DNA of 64,000 nucleotides from Basidiobolus meristosporus CBS 931.73 (taxonomy: Eukaryota; Basidiobolomycota; Basidiobolomycetes; Basidiobolales; Basidiobolaceae), in contig MCFE01000048.1 in NCBI GenBank assembly GCA_002104905.1, forward strand, positions 1 to 64,000, in the 5' to 3' direction. The notes under the pieces were generated by a model that worked only from the letters and a program-made list of their open reading frames with translations, did not search any database and was not told the DNA's origin. Shown piece after piece: positions 36,001-46,478 of this stretch (positions within the stretch are counted from its first letter, which is position 1; each line of letters starts with the position of its first letter). The position numbers and the translations under genes are program-made.

Positions 36001-39000
36001 GGCCTAATGTCTCTTTCTACCCCGCTTTCTATCCTTGGAACTCAAACTATTGCTCTACAACACTATCACACCATTTTCCAAGATCTTGTTACTCGGTTCC
36101 CTATCAACGAGCTTGCAGAGGTTGCCGTAGAATTTGTGGATTCAGTCGCAAACTTCCGAAAAGGAAACCTTGCCCACCACCGACTGCGGCTTGTGTACCA
36201 GCTTCTTCATGGGGTATTGTTCGACTGCCCAGAATCACGTCACATTCTTGTGAAGGCGACGGTTGGATGGGTTGAAGAGTACCTGGAGCAGCCCATGACC
36301 GATTATGCAGATCTGGAGCAATGGAGGGAGATGCTTCGTTTGAGCTATCTGGTTGTAGCCGAGATGCTAGAGAAGATCCATTCCACTTTCTACAAAGACC
36401 AACCAGACGGGTATCCTTCTTCCAACCAAGCAGAGCTGGAAGATCCTGATGTGGAGGTTATGTTGAACATCTTGCCTCTTCTGTTAGAAGTTTATCACCG
36501 CCTTCGCCAAGTATCCATGCCCAATACGTTTGATCAGCATGGGGCTGCCACCTCGAAGCATAATTCTGGGTTAAGTGGCCCCCTCTCCCCGCTTTCATCC
36601 TCGCCTGAACTTCTACCCGTCGAGATACATGACAGAAGCTCTAATATTCTAGGAGAAACTGCTTCGATGATATTGACCCTTATATCACTGACATCTTCTA
36701 ACCAATTGGAGCGCTTCTTTCGAGCATGTCTGGCCGGCCCTGACTCTGACGATGGGCTTCAAGTGGTTGTGCTACTGCTCGACATACTTCACTCAACTCT
36801 ATCGGAGAATGCATTCCCAAGGCATTGGCTCAATCTATCGGTGTTGTCGCTGAAGATGACTTTCAAGGCGCTTATTCCATTGAGCAACGTTCTTCGACAG
36901 AACCTGGACACCAGCGAACGGATCTCAGAGCCATTGGTCAATATATGGGTTAAATTCTATACAGTTCTGGTTTTCATATTGGCCAGCAAACGACTTAAGA
37001 TCGAAGTGCTCAAGCCTCAGCTGCAGAGTGCTACAATCTATTTACTTCAGGATGTCCGGGCTCAGGGGCCCAATCTCCTAGTTGTTATGTGGCATTGTCT
37101 CGAGTCTTTCAAACCCCGAATCGATCGTGATCAATACCGGCATATTATTCTTACTCTGTTGGGTCCTATTCTGGATTTAAATCTCACCTTGCATGATGGC
37201 CTCCGCAAGTGTGCTCTAGACATTCTCTACGCGATAATGCTATCGGAATATGAAATGAAAGAGAGTTTCAAGGATATGGAGGTCGAGTGTTTCGATCGTC
37301 TTGAACACCTTGTCATGACCGAAACCAAAGGAGACCTGGGTACGTACAATCTGTTTATCCAGGGACTCGTTTCCAAAATTGAGAAAGAGAAGTCCGATGT
37401 GAGCTTGAACCTCGCTCTCATCAAGCTAGTGGATTCCGTAAACAAATTCCTGGAGTTGCTGCTGAACGTGCGGGATCTCCCGAACGAAGATCAGTACGAG
37501 GACGAAAGAATCATGGGCACCATGAAGTTACTCAGGTTCATCAAGATCATGAACCAGGACGAGATCTACATCAAGTACGTACATCAATTGGTCGATATGC
37601 ATCTACGGAGTCAGAACTTTATTGAAGCGGGAATTACTCTGAAACTGCATGTGGATCTCTTGGACTGGTCTTCGAAGAACCACCTGGAGGCTATGAGCAG
37701 CCTTGCCCTTCCTTCCCAATCCACCTTCGAAAGGAAGGAGCTGTTGCTGTCGAAAATCCTCAACTACTTCAATGAGGGCCAAGCCTGGGAGCATGGCATC
37801 GAGGTGTGTAAGGAGTTGGCGCATCAGTATGAGCACGTCTCATTTGACTATGATAGACTTGCGTCCATTCTGCGTACCCAGGCTCAGCTCTACGAGAATA
37901 TACTTCACAAAGAGCGATACTACAGCGAATATTTTAGGGTAGGGTTTTATGGCAAAGGATTTCCAACCAGCGTTAGAAACAAGCAATATATCTATCGTGG
38001 TCTAGCCTGGGAAAAAATCAGCGCGTTTTGTGATAAAATCCAGAACAAGCACCCTTCTGCTCAGCTACTGAATTCTAATGGGACGCCCTCCGAAGCCATC
38101 CTCAACTCGAATAGACAGTACCTTCAAATTACTGCCGTCACTCCCGAGCCGAACATGCAGCTTTCTCTACTGCAGCAACCTGACCTGGTTCCGGGCCCTG
38201 TTCGTGAATATTACGAAGCTAATGAGGTGAATACGTTCAGCTTCTCCAGACCAGTCAAAAAATCCCCCACCGGTGAGATGGCATCGCCTAGGAACAGCAC
38301 ATTGCTTGGTAGTAAATTGACCGCCAGTGGTAGCAGCAAGCATTTAGTGCCACCGGGAGGTACCGACCAGGTGAACGAGTTTTTGATGCTGTGGACCGAA
38401 AAGACCATTCTTGTTACCGAATCCAAATTCCCCTCATTGCTACGTCGCGCCGAAGTTATTTCTACGACGACGAAGGAGCAATCTCCCGTAGAAAACGCAG
38501 TGGCGGCCATGGAGAGCAAGACAAAGGAGCTTTCGCATTTGGAAAAGAAGTATCGAGTATATGTTGGCACCGACACCTCCAAGGTTAATAGTAACCCTCT
38601 CGCGATGGCTCTGAATGGAGCTATTGATGCGGCCGTTAATGGAGGTGTCTCGATGTATAAGCGAGCTTTCTTGACTGCCGAGTTTATCAAGCAAAACCCC
38701 GACAAGGAAGATCTGGTAGAGAGGTTACGCCAACTGATTGATGAGCAGGTAAGGCTCCTGAGCGGAGGATATTTCGAACGTCAGTAGGTCTCATGCCTTC
38801 CTTTCCCCAGACGTTGGTCATACAGAGCTGTCTGGAAATTCATAATCGTATTGCCCCCTCAGAAATGAGGCCACTTCACGAAAACTTGGACATGTGTAAG
38901 TAGACGCGTAAATGGCTCGATGTTGGCGATTGGCTAATCGACAATCCATTTGTTAGTGTTCCGGAAGAATTTTGCCAATGAGTTAGTGAGGATATCTGCC

Positions 39001-39519
39001 AAGAAACCTACGATCGCCTTGTATCAGCCCCCGGTTCCTTTCAACACACCCAGTCCTCAAGTTACTAGCCATCACACACCCCTCGCCAGTGCATCGCTGT
39101 CGAATCCACACAGATCCACTGGGAGTACCCAAAGCCTGCAATTAAACAAGCGAGATAGCCAGCTCTCCGATTCCGGGGGATTCGACCCCGCTCTAACCCT
39201 CTCTTCGCCAGCGTCACAATCAGCTGACAATACCAGCCCATCTACCCGCAGCTCAAACCCATTTACTTTTGCTCTGAAACGCTTGTCTGGTGGCTCATCC
39301 ACCACATGCAGCAGCATGGATGGAACTGATATCGACTATCAAAGTCTAACCGCTGTAGGCTCCCCGTCACTAGCCACCGCCAGTCTCAGCAATCCAGCCG
39401 ACCTGCCTAATCTGGGCAAGAAGAACAGATGGTCTCTAAAGAAGTACCGTATGCTACTGGAACGCCATTTAGCCACGAATAACTCCCCGACAGCCACAAC
39501 TGAAGGCACGCACTCTTGA
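33031..39519 (+). CDS. DOCK-family guanine nucleotide exchange factor
   Basis: Exons 33031-38748, 38811-38895 and 38957-39519 give 2121 residues. The N-terminus MPMWQPLARVANGIAIFPF opens a DOCK-type leader and SH3 domain (to about residue 105, with VGDIVYAYEQLDGWYKG). The C2-like DHR1 domain starts near residue 555 (PRLGFPDVVLPGDNRNAMHL). The long armadillo-like middle follows. The catalytic DHR2 domain covers about residues 1490-1935, with YFRVGFYGKGFP, IYRGLAWEKISAF and the NGGVSMYKRAF loop with the nucleotide-sensor hydrophobic residue. The two 3' introns lie inside and just after DHR2; splicing gives CLEIHNRIAP and FRKNFANELVRI. The Ser/Pro-rich tail resembles other fungal DOCK proteins. 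Such proteins activate Rac/Cdc42-type GTPases. Confidence 0.9.
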
Positions 39520-39829
39520 GACAGGCAGCTCATTTCGGGCACCAGCCAATCACCCGTATCAACTGAGCCTCACCGATTCCTCCCCACGGTTTCCCTCGTG
39601 AGCCTGGGTCGACAACGCCAATCGACTTCCTGGATTACCAGCGCCCTTTTTATATAGCACCCTGGCATCTGCCGGCCTAATCAGTTGTAACAATGCACTT
39701 TAATTCCCATTTTCGTAAAGCCCTGTTGTTTGGATTTTCTATTAGAAATTTTTCCTCAAACCGATACCCACTTCCCGCCTTTACCCCATAATACAGTATT
39801 TTGAAATCGATTCGTTCTCACCTCTAGTA

Positions 39830-40183
39830 ATGGCAATACCACCTGTGACCAGTAAATTAATTTCTCTTGAAAACAAGCCTGGTGCCCATCTTGCTCTCAG
39901 CCACCCAGTTTTGTCACGCGTAGAGATGCATCGAATATACTGGGAACTGATGAATAAGCCATTCAGGCAATCCGCATTCCAATCTTGCTTGGTGCTGGCT
40001 GGCATGCGGATCCTTCAGGATTGGAGTCTCATGCACCTCACCCGAGACGATGTTTTAAGGAAGTTGGATGATTTACTGACCTCCAGCGTTGCGTCGCGCA
40101 GTATCTCAGCAGCTCCCCATTTGTCTCAGAATTGGCTGGTGGATCCCATTTTGAGACCGTCCGATGTGAAACCAATGAAATAG
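39830..40183 (+). CDS. hypothetical 117-residue protein
   Basis: A single-exon frame in the gap after the DOCK gene. Residues 25-80 look protein-like, amphipathic and helical, with SRVEMHRIYWELMNKPF and RDDVLRKLDDLL. No family is recognised. The ATG context (TAATGG) is neutral and no TATA box is obvious. It could be a real small gene or a chance ORF. Confidence 0.35.
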   Translation: MAIPPVTSKLISLENKPGAHLALSHPVLSRVEMHRIYWELMNKPFRQSAFQSCLVLAGMRILQDWSLMHLTRDDVLRKLDDLLTSSVASRSISAAPHLSQNWLVDPILRPSDVKPMK

Positions 40184-40465
40184 GAAAATCTCCACCAGAT
40201 ACTATTTTCACAGTTACCACCTCAGCTGCCTCAACGTGTATCTCTCTGAGCCATGCGCTCTGATGGTTACCGGTTACCGCGGATAGACACCGAAGGATCC
40301 GGTTGATTATCTCGATTTGTTTCTACCGTAAAGTTTCATCGCTGCCCGGATATTGGTAAAGGGAATGGAGTGTCTGGCACATTGTTTCCGCTTACGTACT
40401 TCCCTTGAGAAACAAGTTTGATTCAACACCACTAAGGAACCCCGAAATCGACCGGCCTCGTATCG

Positions 40466-40474
40466 CTATATAAA
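40466..40474 (+). promoter_or_regulatory. TATA box upstream of small spliced gene
   Basis: TATATAAAG is 115 nt before the ATG at 40589. The spacing is similar to that of the xanthine dehydrogenase promoter. Confidence 0.5.
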
Positions 40475-40588
40475 GGAGCCTGCCAAGGTGGTTTCAAAGC
40501 AACCGTGCTATTCCACCATTTAAGGCCTTGGATCACTTGTCCATCACCTCGAATCCTCCACGCATTTTGCCTGTTCCTAACCTGATAA

Positions 40589-40949
40589 ATGGAAACCATC
40601 TACATCCCCTCTATGGTTGATGAGAAATCCAAATACATTACCGAGATATATCCCCAGTCTCTGCAGCAGCCCAAGGCTCCCCATCACCGCAAGAGCTGCC
40701 ATTTCCCCAGCTCCGAACCCTTCCCAATTGATGCTCTTCCACGCCCTTTCACACGCTCCGCAACCTGGCCTCGCATGAAAATGACCCAATCCTTGGAATC
40801 CATCACTGAAGATCCCCAAGAACAGTGAGTCCGCGGCCACCGACCCTCTCGATGATTCCCTCCCCCTGTCACGTGCGTCGACTCACCTGCCTAGAATTCA
40901 GCCAAGCATGTTTCGGACCATGACCAGCGAAACCGTGTTTTCAAGATGA
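40589..40949 (+). CDS. small spliced protein of unknown function (96 aa)
   Basis: Exon 1 is 40589-40824 and exon 2 is 40895-40949. The 70-nt intron starts GTGAGT and ends GCCTAG, with a GACTCAC branch-like motif; splicing replaces an early stop. The product is rich in Pro, Ser and Lys with no membrane segment. It contains RKSCHFPSSEPF, RSATWPRMKMTQSLESITED and the tail MFRTMTSETVFSR, which look like short phosphorylation-type motifs. A TATA box stands at the right distance. No family is recognised. Evidence for a gene is the promoter, splice signals and frame; homology is not tested. Confidence 0.45.
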
Positions 40950-41391
40950 GGCCACATATGATTTGATATGTGGTAGGGGGAGGGGGAGGGGCGCCAGGGA
41001 ACTTTGTCAAATCATCACTCCTACCCACCACACCCGTTACCACCACAATACTGATTAGACCTACGCGTGGCCATGCCGCGCTTCTCCCACATGTTCTCAA
41101 TAGCCCCATGGACATCCATTTATTACCATCATTGCTAGTAGAAAATAAATAGACACATTCATACATGGCGTGGTTTCGTACATCTGCAGGGCAGAAATCC
41201 AAAGGGTTTTGGGGGTCCGCGTGTCCACCTCGAAAGGCCCTATTCAACCTGGTACTCATGGGAACTGCCCGGATCGGGCTACCCCAGCCCTCATCCCCTT
41301 CAAAAGATATACATGGTGTGTTTATTAAAATGCGGGCCTTCGATATTAGCTGGTTGTACAGGATTGGTATATATGGACGATTCTCCGGCTC

Positions 41392-43033
41392 CTATAGGAT
41401 ACCACTATCTCTGAGTGCGTTCTGAAGTATCGTTTCTTTGACGGCTGCGAACACAATCCTACAGAAAGCAAGGTGGGTTAGCGCTAGGGCCAATGAACGG
41501 GCTGATCATCAACCCCCTAACCTTATCTGCGTATCCAAGGCAACAGGCACGAATAGGCGGAAGGGAATGGGAAAGGCAAAGGGTTAGAGTCGGACCAAGA
41601 GACTGGGCCGGGGAGGTCATATGAACAAACCTTGGACGTGTCGGTTGCTTGGGTGAGACTAAGAGCAGCCGGTTAACAGAGAATCGACAGGTGGATAGCT
41701 CTTGATGGACTTACTGTGGATATATGTTAAGCTTTGCTCGGTTGGTCTGCGTGAATCTCCAGAGGATGTACTTGGCTGCTTTGGTGATATCGGATCCACC
41801 TGCACAAATCCTGAGGTTAGAGCTGCGGTCAACATACGAATTGTGGGGGTCGGGACAAGTACCGGTGTACTCCGGGAAATACTTCTCCAGCGGGACTCGG
41901 GGGAGTTTCTCTCGGAACAGGTCGATCTTGTTCAGAAAGAAGATGACCGACGTGCGCAGAAACCATCGGCTGTTGACTACCGACTCAAACAGGGTGATGC
42001 TCTCGACCATCCGGTTCTGTTGGGAACAGTCAGTATGCCACCGGAGTGCGGGATAGGCTGCCGTAAGCAATGTTACCTGCTCCGATTCCTCCAGCAAAAC
42101 CTGGTCGTATTCGCTGAGCGCCACACAGAAAATGATCGAGGTGACGGCCTCGAAGCAGTGGATCCACTTCTTCCTCTCCGACCGCTGTCCACCAACGTCG
42201 AACATGCTACCAAGAAGCCGGGTTAGCTCAGTGCAAAGAAAGGCAACCAACAAAAACTCCCTACTGTATGTTGAGTTGGCCCATGTTGAACCGGGTCTCT
42301 ATGATTCCGGTAGTCTTTGTGCGTGCTCGCAGCACGTCTGCCTCGTTAGGGATATAGTTTGGGGAGCTGATCCTTCGAATATGACTAAGAAAGCTGGACG
42401 CAATTAATGAGATCTCTCTCGGAGGTGGATGGGGTGCTGCACTTACTAGGTGGCGGAGTCCATTAAATAGAACTCGCTCTGCCGATCCAGCAAGCTTGCG
42501 ATGACGGGATCTTTCCATAGCGATTCTATTGCTTCCACAAGGTCGGGCGTCAGCTTCAATGCGTACGCCCCCTCGTATCTGACGCTGAGAACCAGTCTTG
42601 CGCAATCCTACATTCAAGGCGAATCAGTCGACCCGCTCCGACTCACCCTCAACACCGACCTACCTTGTTTTTGGGCTCGAATGGCTCCAGGTCGAACTTC
42701 CTCATGGCGGAGACAAGACTCTGCGCAGAGTCTACTAGGTTCTTGAATATCGTCACTCGAAACAGTGCCAGCTCTTCGGTGGTGTACCCGTTCTGGTGGA
42801 TGATTTTCATCTGCTTCACGATAGTGGACTTGCCGGATTCTCCGCTGCCTAGAGGAAGGAAGAGCCAAGTTAAGAAAGGTGGAAGAGTAGGCGGGCCACA
42901 CCTCGTGTCACCAACCTAGCAGGAGGATTTTGCATTCCTTGTTGATCCTTCGGTGGTCCGCCTCTATCAGCCTGTCGATGGCTGTGCTACGTTCGCGGGC
43001 CTCTTTTTCTTCTTGCGATAGGCAGAGTCCCAT
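41392..43033 (-). CDS. heterotrimeric G-protein alpha subunit, 10 exons with a 5-nt microexon
   Basis: Exons 43033-42916, 42848-42664, 42607-42447, 42393-42265, 42206-42077, 42016-41863, 41799-41715, 41658-41631, 41526-41522 and 41458-41392 give exactly 353 residues, the family length. The start MGLCLS has Gly2 and Cys4 for myristoylation and palmitoylation. G1 is [10 protein letters not shown]2 [10 protein letters not shown]3 DVGGQ, G4 NKID and G5 TQATDT. The C-terminus ends NALRDSGIL, where receptors bind. Without the microexon ATAAG the last 22 residues are out of frame; with it the junction reads SKIRIVFAAV, as in relatives. The product relays receptor signals to effectors and is the likely substrate class of the RGS protein. 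Confidence 0.93.
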
Positions 43034-43874
43034 GGTCGGAGGGGCGGAGTCGGCGTGGGTGATATCAAGGTACGGACGATATTGGTCAATTGAGTGGTCT
43101 CGCAGAGCAACTGGTGGTGCGGGTGGGTAGACAAGGCGTAAGTGTGCAGGTGTGTAGAGTAGGGAGTGATTAAATTAACGGGTCAATGTGCCATCAAGGC
43201 CTAAGAGGGCGGAAATACGGGTAGGTCAACTGACACCGAATGGAGGACAGCAAGGAATGGGCGGGAGGGAGGAGTCTTCAGACTAGGAGTGTGTTAGCTT
43301 GAGGTTGAACGGAAAGGCTTCTAAGCGCCTTCGTGCCTTTTCCTTGGCTTGGTACGAAGGAGGCAGTCTAGCACGGTAAATAGTCTCGTCCAAGAAAGAA
43401 AGAAAACTGAGGGACTTGCCGCAGAGCGGGCGAGCTGATGAGGCTTGTGTGTTGGGCCAAGAATCGGCGAAAATCCTACCCAAAATCGCCATGGTTTATG
43501 AAACTGAAACCATCGGATTTCCTGGCGGCGATAGGGGCCCGCTGACATCTGTGCTCGCTTCCAACTGATATATCCTCTTTAGGAAAGGCCACTTCAACTG
43601 CCATCCATCATTGCCTTAATCAACCACGTAGGCCTCAATTAGTGTAACTGCCTGATGGTCATTATATTTGGCCCATTCTCCGCTGCTGTTCGTGGATCAT
43701 TTGCTTCTGAGATTAGGTTGACTCCACTGAACAGTAGCAGCGGGATTAGTGTTCCGCACACTGAGATCATGCTATTCCATATGGGCTCGTTTGTTCTTGC
43801 CATTGGCCATGGATGGTGTGGGGAAGTGGGCTGCACATGCTCAGGTAGAAGGAGTAGAAAGCACCTAGCACCGG
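43034..43874. other. intergenic, promoter side of G-alpha
   Basis: Upstream region of the G-alpha gene and the space after the PheRS pseudogene. Several frames are open here but none looks conserved. Confidence 0.4.
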
Positions 43875-44650
43875 GTGACATTCGATCGCGTAGCAACCCA
43901 AAGGAATGTAGCGTCTCCTGGATAGCGGGGATTCTCTTGTTGGGCACATTGCTGGTGACAAAATAAAAACGCACTGTGCCAACCGGCCTCGGAGCGAATC
44001 GCTGGCAAGGGTGCCTATCCAAGGTAGTTGATGCGACAGCGTAGACTCTGCTTCTTGCTCTTCGGGTGGAAATCAACCACCTAAAGTAACCGCTCGTTAG
44101 CTACAACGCCGGCTGTACAAGCCCTTTACAGGAAACCCACCTGTTTGACATCCTCAACCAATTCTTCGGCGATATCCCGGATCAACTCGCAGAAATCATT
44201 CTCGTGGAACGTTTGGTAGACTCAGAAGCTGATGCCCTTTGTGCAAGCTGGGTGCTTGGAGAAACACTCGAGCTTCACAATTTCCTTAACAAAAGACTCC
44301 GAAGTGCATCAAGGTAAGTTGCTTCAAGCCGAGCCCGAATCCCCACCCGTCAACCATCTTGTGTCCTCGGTGGGCGCTGTTCACAAGATCTCCTGCTTGA
44401 TCCTGTCGCACCCGTACACCAGCCACTGCCCCTTGTAAAAGAACTCCATCTTCCAGCTTGGCTGGTGGATGGAAAATACGCGTCAATTCAACGAACCTGA
44501 AGATCCTTTTCATCGCCGGATAACTTGCGCTCCATCGCACCATCGAGTTGAGTGGGTGCTTAAAGTGAGCAAAGGTGGCTGGGTCGCACCGAGTGACAGG
44601 CCTGCAATGGGCTCTTCCGCAGGATAGGTCTTTCCTTCGAGCTTGATTTA
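43875..44650 (-). pseudogene. mitochondrial phenylalanyl-tRNA synthetase pseudogene
   Basis: Minus-strand fragments follow mt-PheRS order in shifting frames. They are KLEGKTYPAEEP near 44640, then IDAYFPSTS, MEFFYKGQWL with YGCDRIKQEIL, GWGFGLGL, a KHPACTKGISF piece, then the anticodon-binding domain FHENDFCELIRDIAEELVED, and after a recognisable intron DFHPKSKKQSLRCRINYL and PAIQETLHSFGLLR. At least two Trp positions read TGA, several 1-nt deletions shift the frame, and the class II catalytic core between the first two pieces is missing. The intact enzyme charges mitochondrial tRNA-Phe and is essential, so a working copy should exist elsewhere. Confidence 0.82.
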
Positions 44651-44941
44651 GTTCTTGGTCGCATCCAGTCATGCGGACGAGGATCTCCGGGACACGCCCA
44701 GTAGACCGATAGGCCTCTGCAATGTCCAGATTGTGGTTCAAATCCCCGTAAGGAATACAAATGCCGGATGCATGAACGCCATACCGGATGTTTCGAAGGC
44801 TATGGGACTGAGACCAAATTATAGTCAGTTCGGTTAGTAGACAATCTGCCGGCACTGGCGAACCTTGTGGTCCAAGCGATTAGAAGCGAAAGTTTTATTT
44901 ACTGCATAAGTAAAGCAAATGGCAGACACAGCATTGTAAAT

Positions 44942-45760
44942 CTAAATGAAAGCAAACGATACGGTGTAGATAAAAACGAAAATGACGGTGAAGAGGATTG
45001 CTACACTGAGGATAGGATACTTGTAGATGTAGAGCTCTTGAAGTTGCTTCAGATAATTGATGATGACCTTTCCGGAGAGCTTGCTTTCACCGACGGTACG
45101 AACGCCAAACATGATGGGAACTTCGGCGTGTTTGCGGATCTCGGCTTTGACGTAGAGCTCCAAGCAAATCTTGAATCCGATGGAGTTCACGTTACGAGCG
45201 CGGGTGTAGGCTTCGCGACGAATGGAGAAGAAACCGGTCATAGGATCCGAAAGAGGGGTCAATGGGCGGGCCATAAGTCGGGCACCCTTGGAGACGACTT
45301 GGCGGTAGAGAGGCCAGTTTTCGTCCACAACAAACTCATCGGCAGCATAACGGGTGCCGATAGCGAATTCCGCTCCGGTCTTGGCGGTATCGATGGCTTG
45401 CAACATTTCGGGGACCTTCTCTGGAGGATGCTGAAGATCGGCGTCCATGCAAAGGAGAAGCTCACCTTGCGCTTCGTTGAAACCTCTCAAAACCGCGCTG
45501 GAAAGACCACGCTCGGTGGTTCTGACAATAACACGGACAGGGAAACCCTCACCGGCGAGTTTGTTCACCAGCTCCTCAGTTCCGTCGCGAGAATTATCGT
45601 CGACGATGATGATCTCGGTGGTCTTTTCCATCTGGTTTTCCTGAAGAGCAGCGTACACTCGCTTTGTAAGCTGCTCGATGTTGCCAACCTCGCGGAAGGT
45701 CGGGACCACGATGGAGGCCTCGATGGGGCTAGCGGGGGATTTCTTGGTGCGTTCGGTCAT
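44942..45760 (-). CDS. DPM1: dolichol-phosphate mannosyltransferase, yeast-type
   Basis: The single-exon 272-residue GT2 glycosyltransferase moves mannose from GDP-mannose to dolichol phosphate on the ER, feeding N-glycosylation, O-mannosylation and GPI anchors. The N-terminus has ASIVVPTFREVGNIE and VDDNSRDGT. The metal-binding DxD is in CMDADLQHPPEKVP. SDPMTGFFSIRR follows, and GESKLSGKVIINYLKQL precedes the tail. A hydrophobic helix at about residues 245-270 anchors the protein, as in yeast Dpm1 and unlike animal DPM1, which needs DPM3. The gene is divergent from the PRM10-like gene; its leader has repeated GAAAAC-like units. Confidence 0.95.
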   Translation of the reverse strand: MTERTKKSPASPIEASIVVPTFREVGNIEQLTKRVYAALQENQMEKTTEIIIVDDNSRDGTEELVNKLAGEGFPVRVIVRTTERGLSSAVLRGFNEAQGELLLCMDADLQHPPEKVPEMLQAIDTAKTGAEFAIGTRYAADEFVVDENWPLYRQVVSKGARLMARPLTPLSDPMTGFFSIRREAYTRARNVNSIGFKICLELYVKAEIRKHAEVPIMFGVRTVGESKLSGKVIINYLKQLQELYIYKYPILSVAILFTVIFVFIYTVSFAFI

Positions 45761-46399
45761 AGTGATTTCTGTAAGGCGAACCGGTGAAGCTTGCGGTTGG
45801 GTTCTCGTTCACGTTTTCGTTTTCGTTCACCACTTCTCCAGTAAGAAATCGGCCATCCCTATCTGACTCGGGGTCTGGATAAACCAAAACAAACGGGTGT
45901 CCTTTCCATTTGGGACAGATTTGGAGAGTGGATTGCAAACAACACTCGGAAATGCGACCAATCCTGAGCAAGGATGCTGCAGCATCATAAGTAAACGCTC
46001 GCTGACCGAATTGATTAGTGGGTTGTGATAGAGTGCCAGGCGTGCTTACCGGGAACGCTCATCAGCCGACCGTCGTTTCATAGTGACACTTGACAACATA
46101 CTCGGCGATCGGATTGTATTGGAGGAATTCAGCCTGCATAAGCGTTTGAAGCCAGCCATCGGCAAGAGAAGCTGGCTGCCTCAGAACTCGCTGATCTGCG
46201 GGGAGCCAAGTCATTCTGCTGGTTGAACAAATAGTGGCATTGCGCGGAAAAATCCAACGTCACAAATAAATCTTCGATCCACGGGGCATCATTGGCTAGC
46301 GTGGCGTGGTGCATAGAGGCTGGTTGCTTCTTCCCCAGAAATGACGTGTTGCTGGACGTCCACGGGCACCGATATTCCTGCATTCCCCGTTCTGCTGCG
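45761..46399. other. divergent promoter of DPM1 and PRM10-like genes
   Basis: A T/C-strand run of GTTTTCG and GTTCTCG-like units at 45801-45828 is GAAAAC-rich in the DPM1 leader. No other gene is supported. Confidence 0.4.
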
Positions 46400-46407
46400 T
46401 ATATATA
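46400..46407 (+). promoter_or_regulatory. TATA-like element of PRM10-like gene
   Basis: TATATATA stands 72-79 nt before the ATG at 46479. Confidence 0.45.
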
Positions 46408-46478
46408 CATATTTTGCCTACCACAGTGTGGAATCGACATTGCCCTTTTCCACCGGGGACTACTGCTAATTTGTCACG

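Noticed and set aside
41464-41631. single 170-nt intron near the end of the G-alpha gene
   Set aside because: It leaves the conserved C-terminus out of frame; other G-alpha introns here are about 53-68 nt, and two short introns around a microexon fit.
44148-44313. plus-strand exon-like stretch ending at GTAAGTTG
   Set aside because: Looked protein-like with a donor site, but the opposite strand encodes the mt-PheRS anticodon-binding domain motifs, so this is the antisense.
44286-44855. 189-codon minus-strand ORF as an intact gene
   Set aside because: It is a chance-open frame running through shifted pieces of the mt-PheRS pseudogene; only short parts match the family.
44867-45787. 306-codon plus-strand ORF
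   Set aside because: Lies antisense to DPM1, whose minus-strand frame has full family motifs; a shadow of biased codon use.
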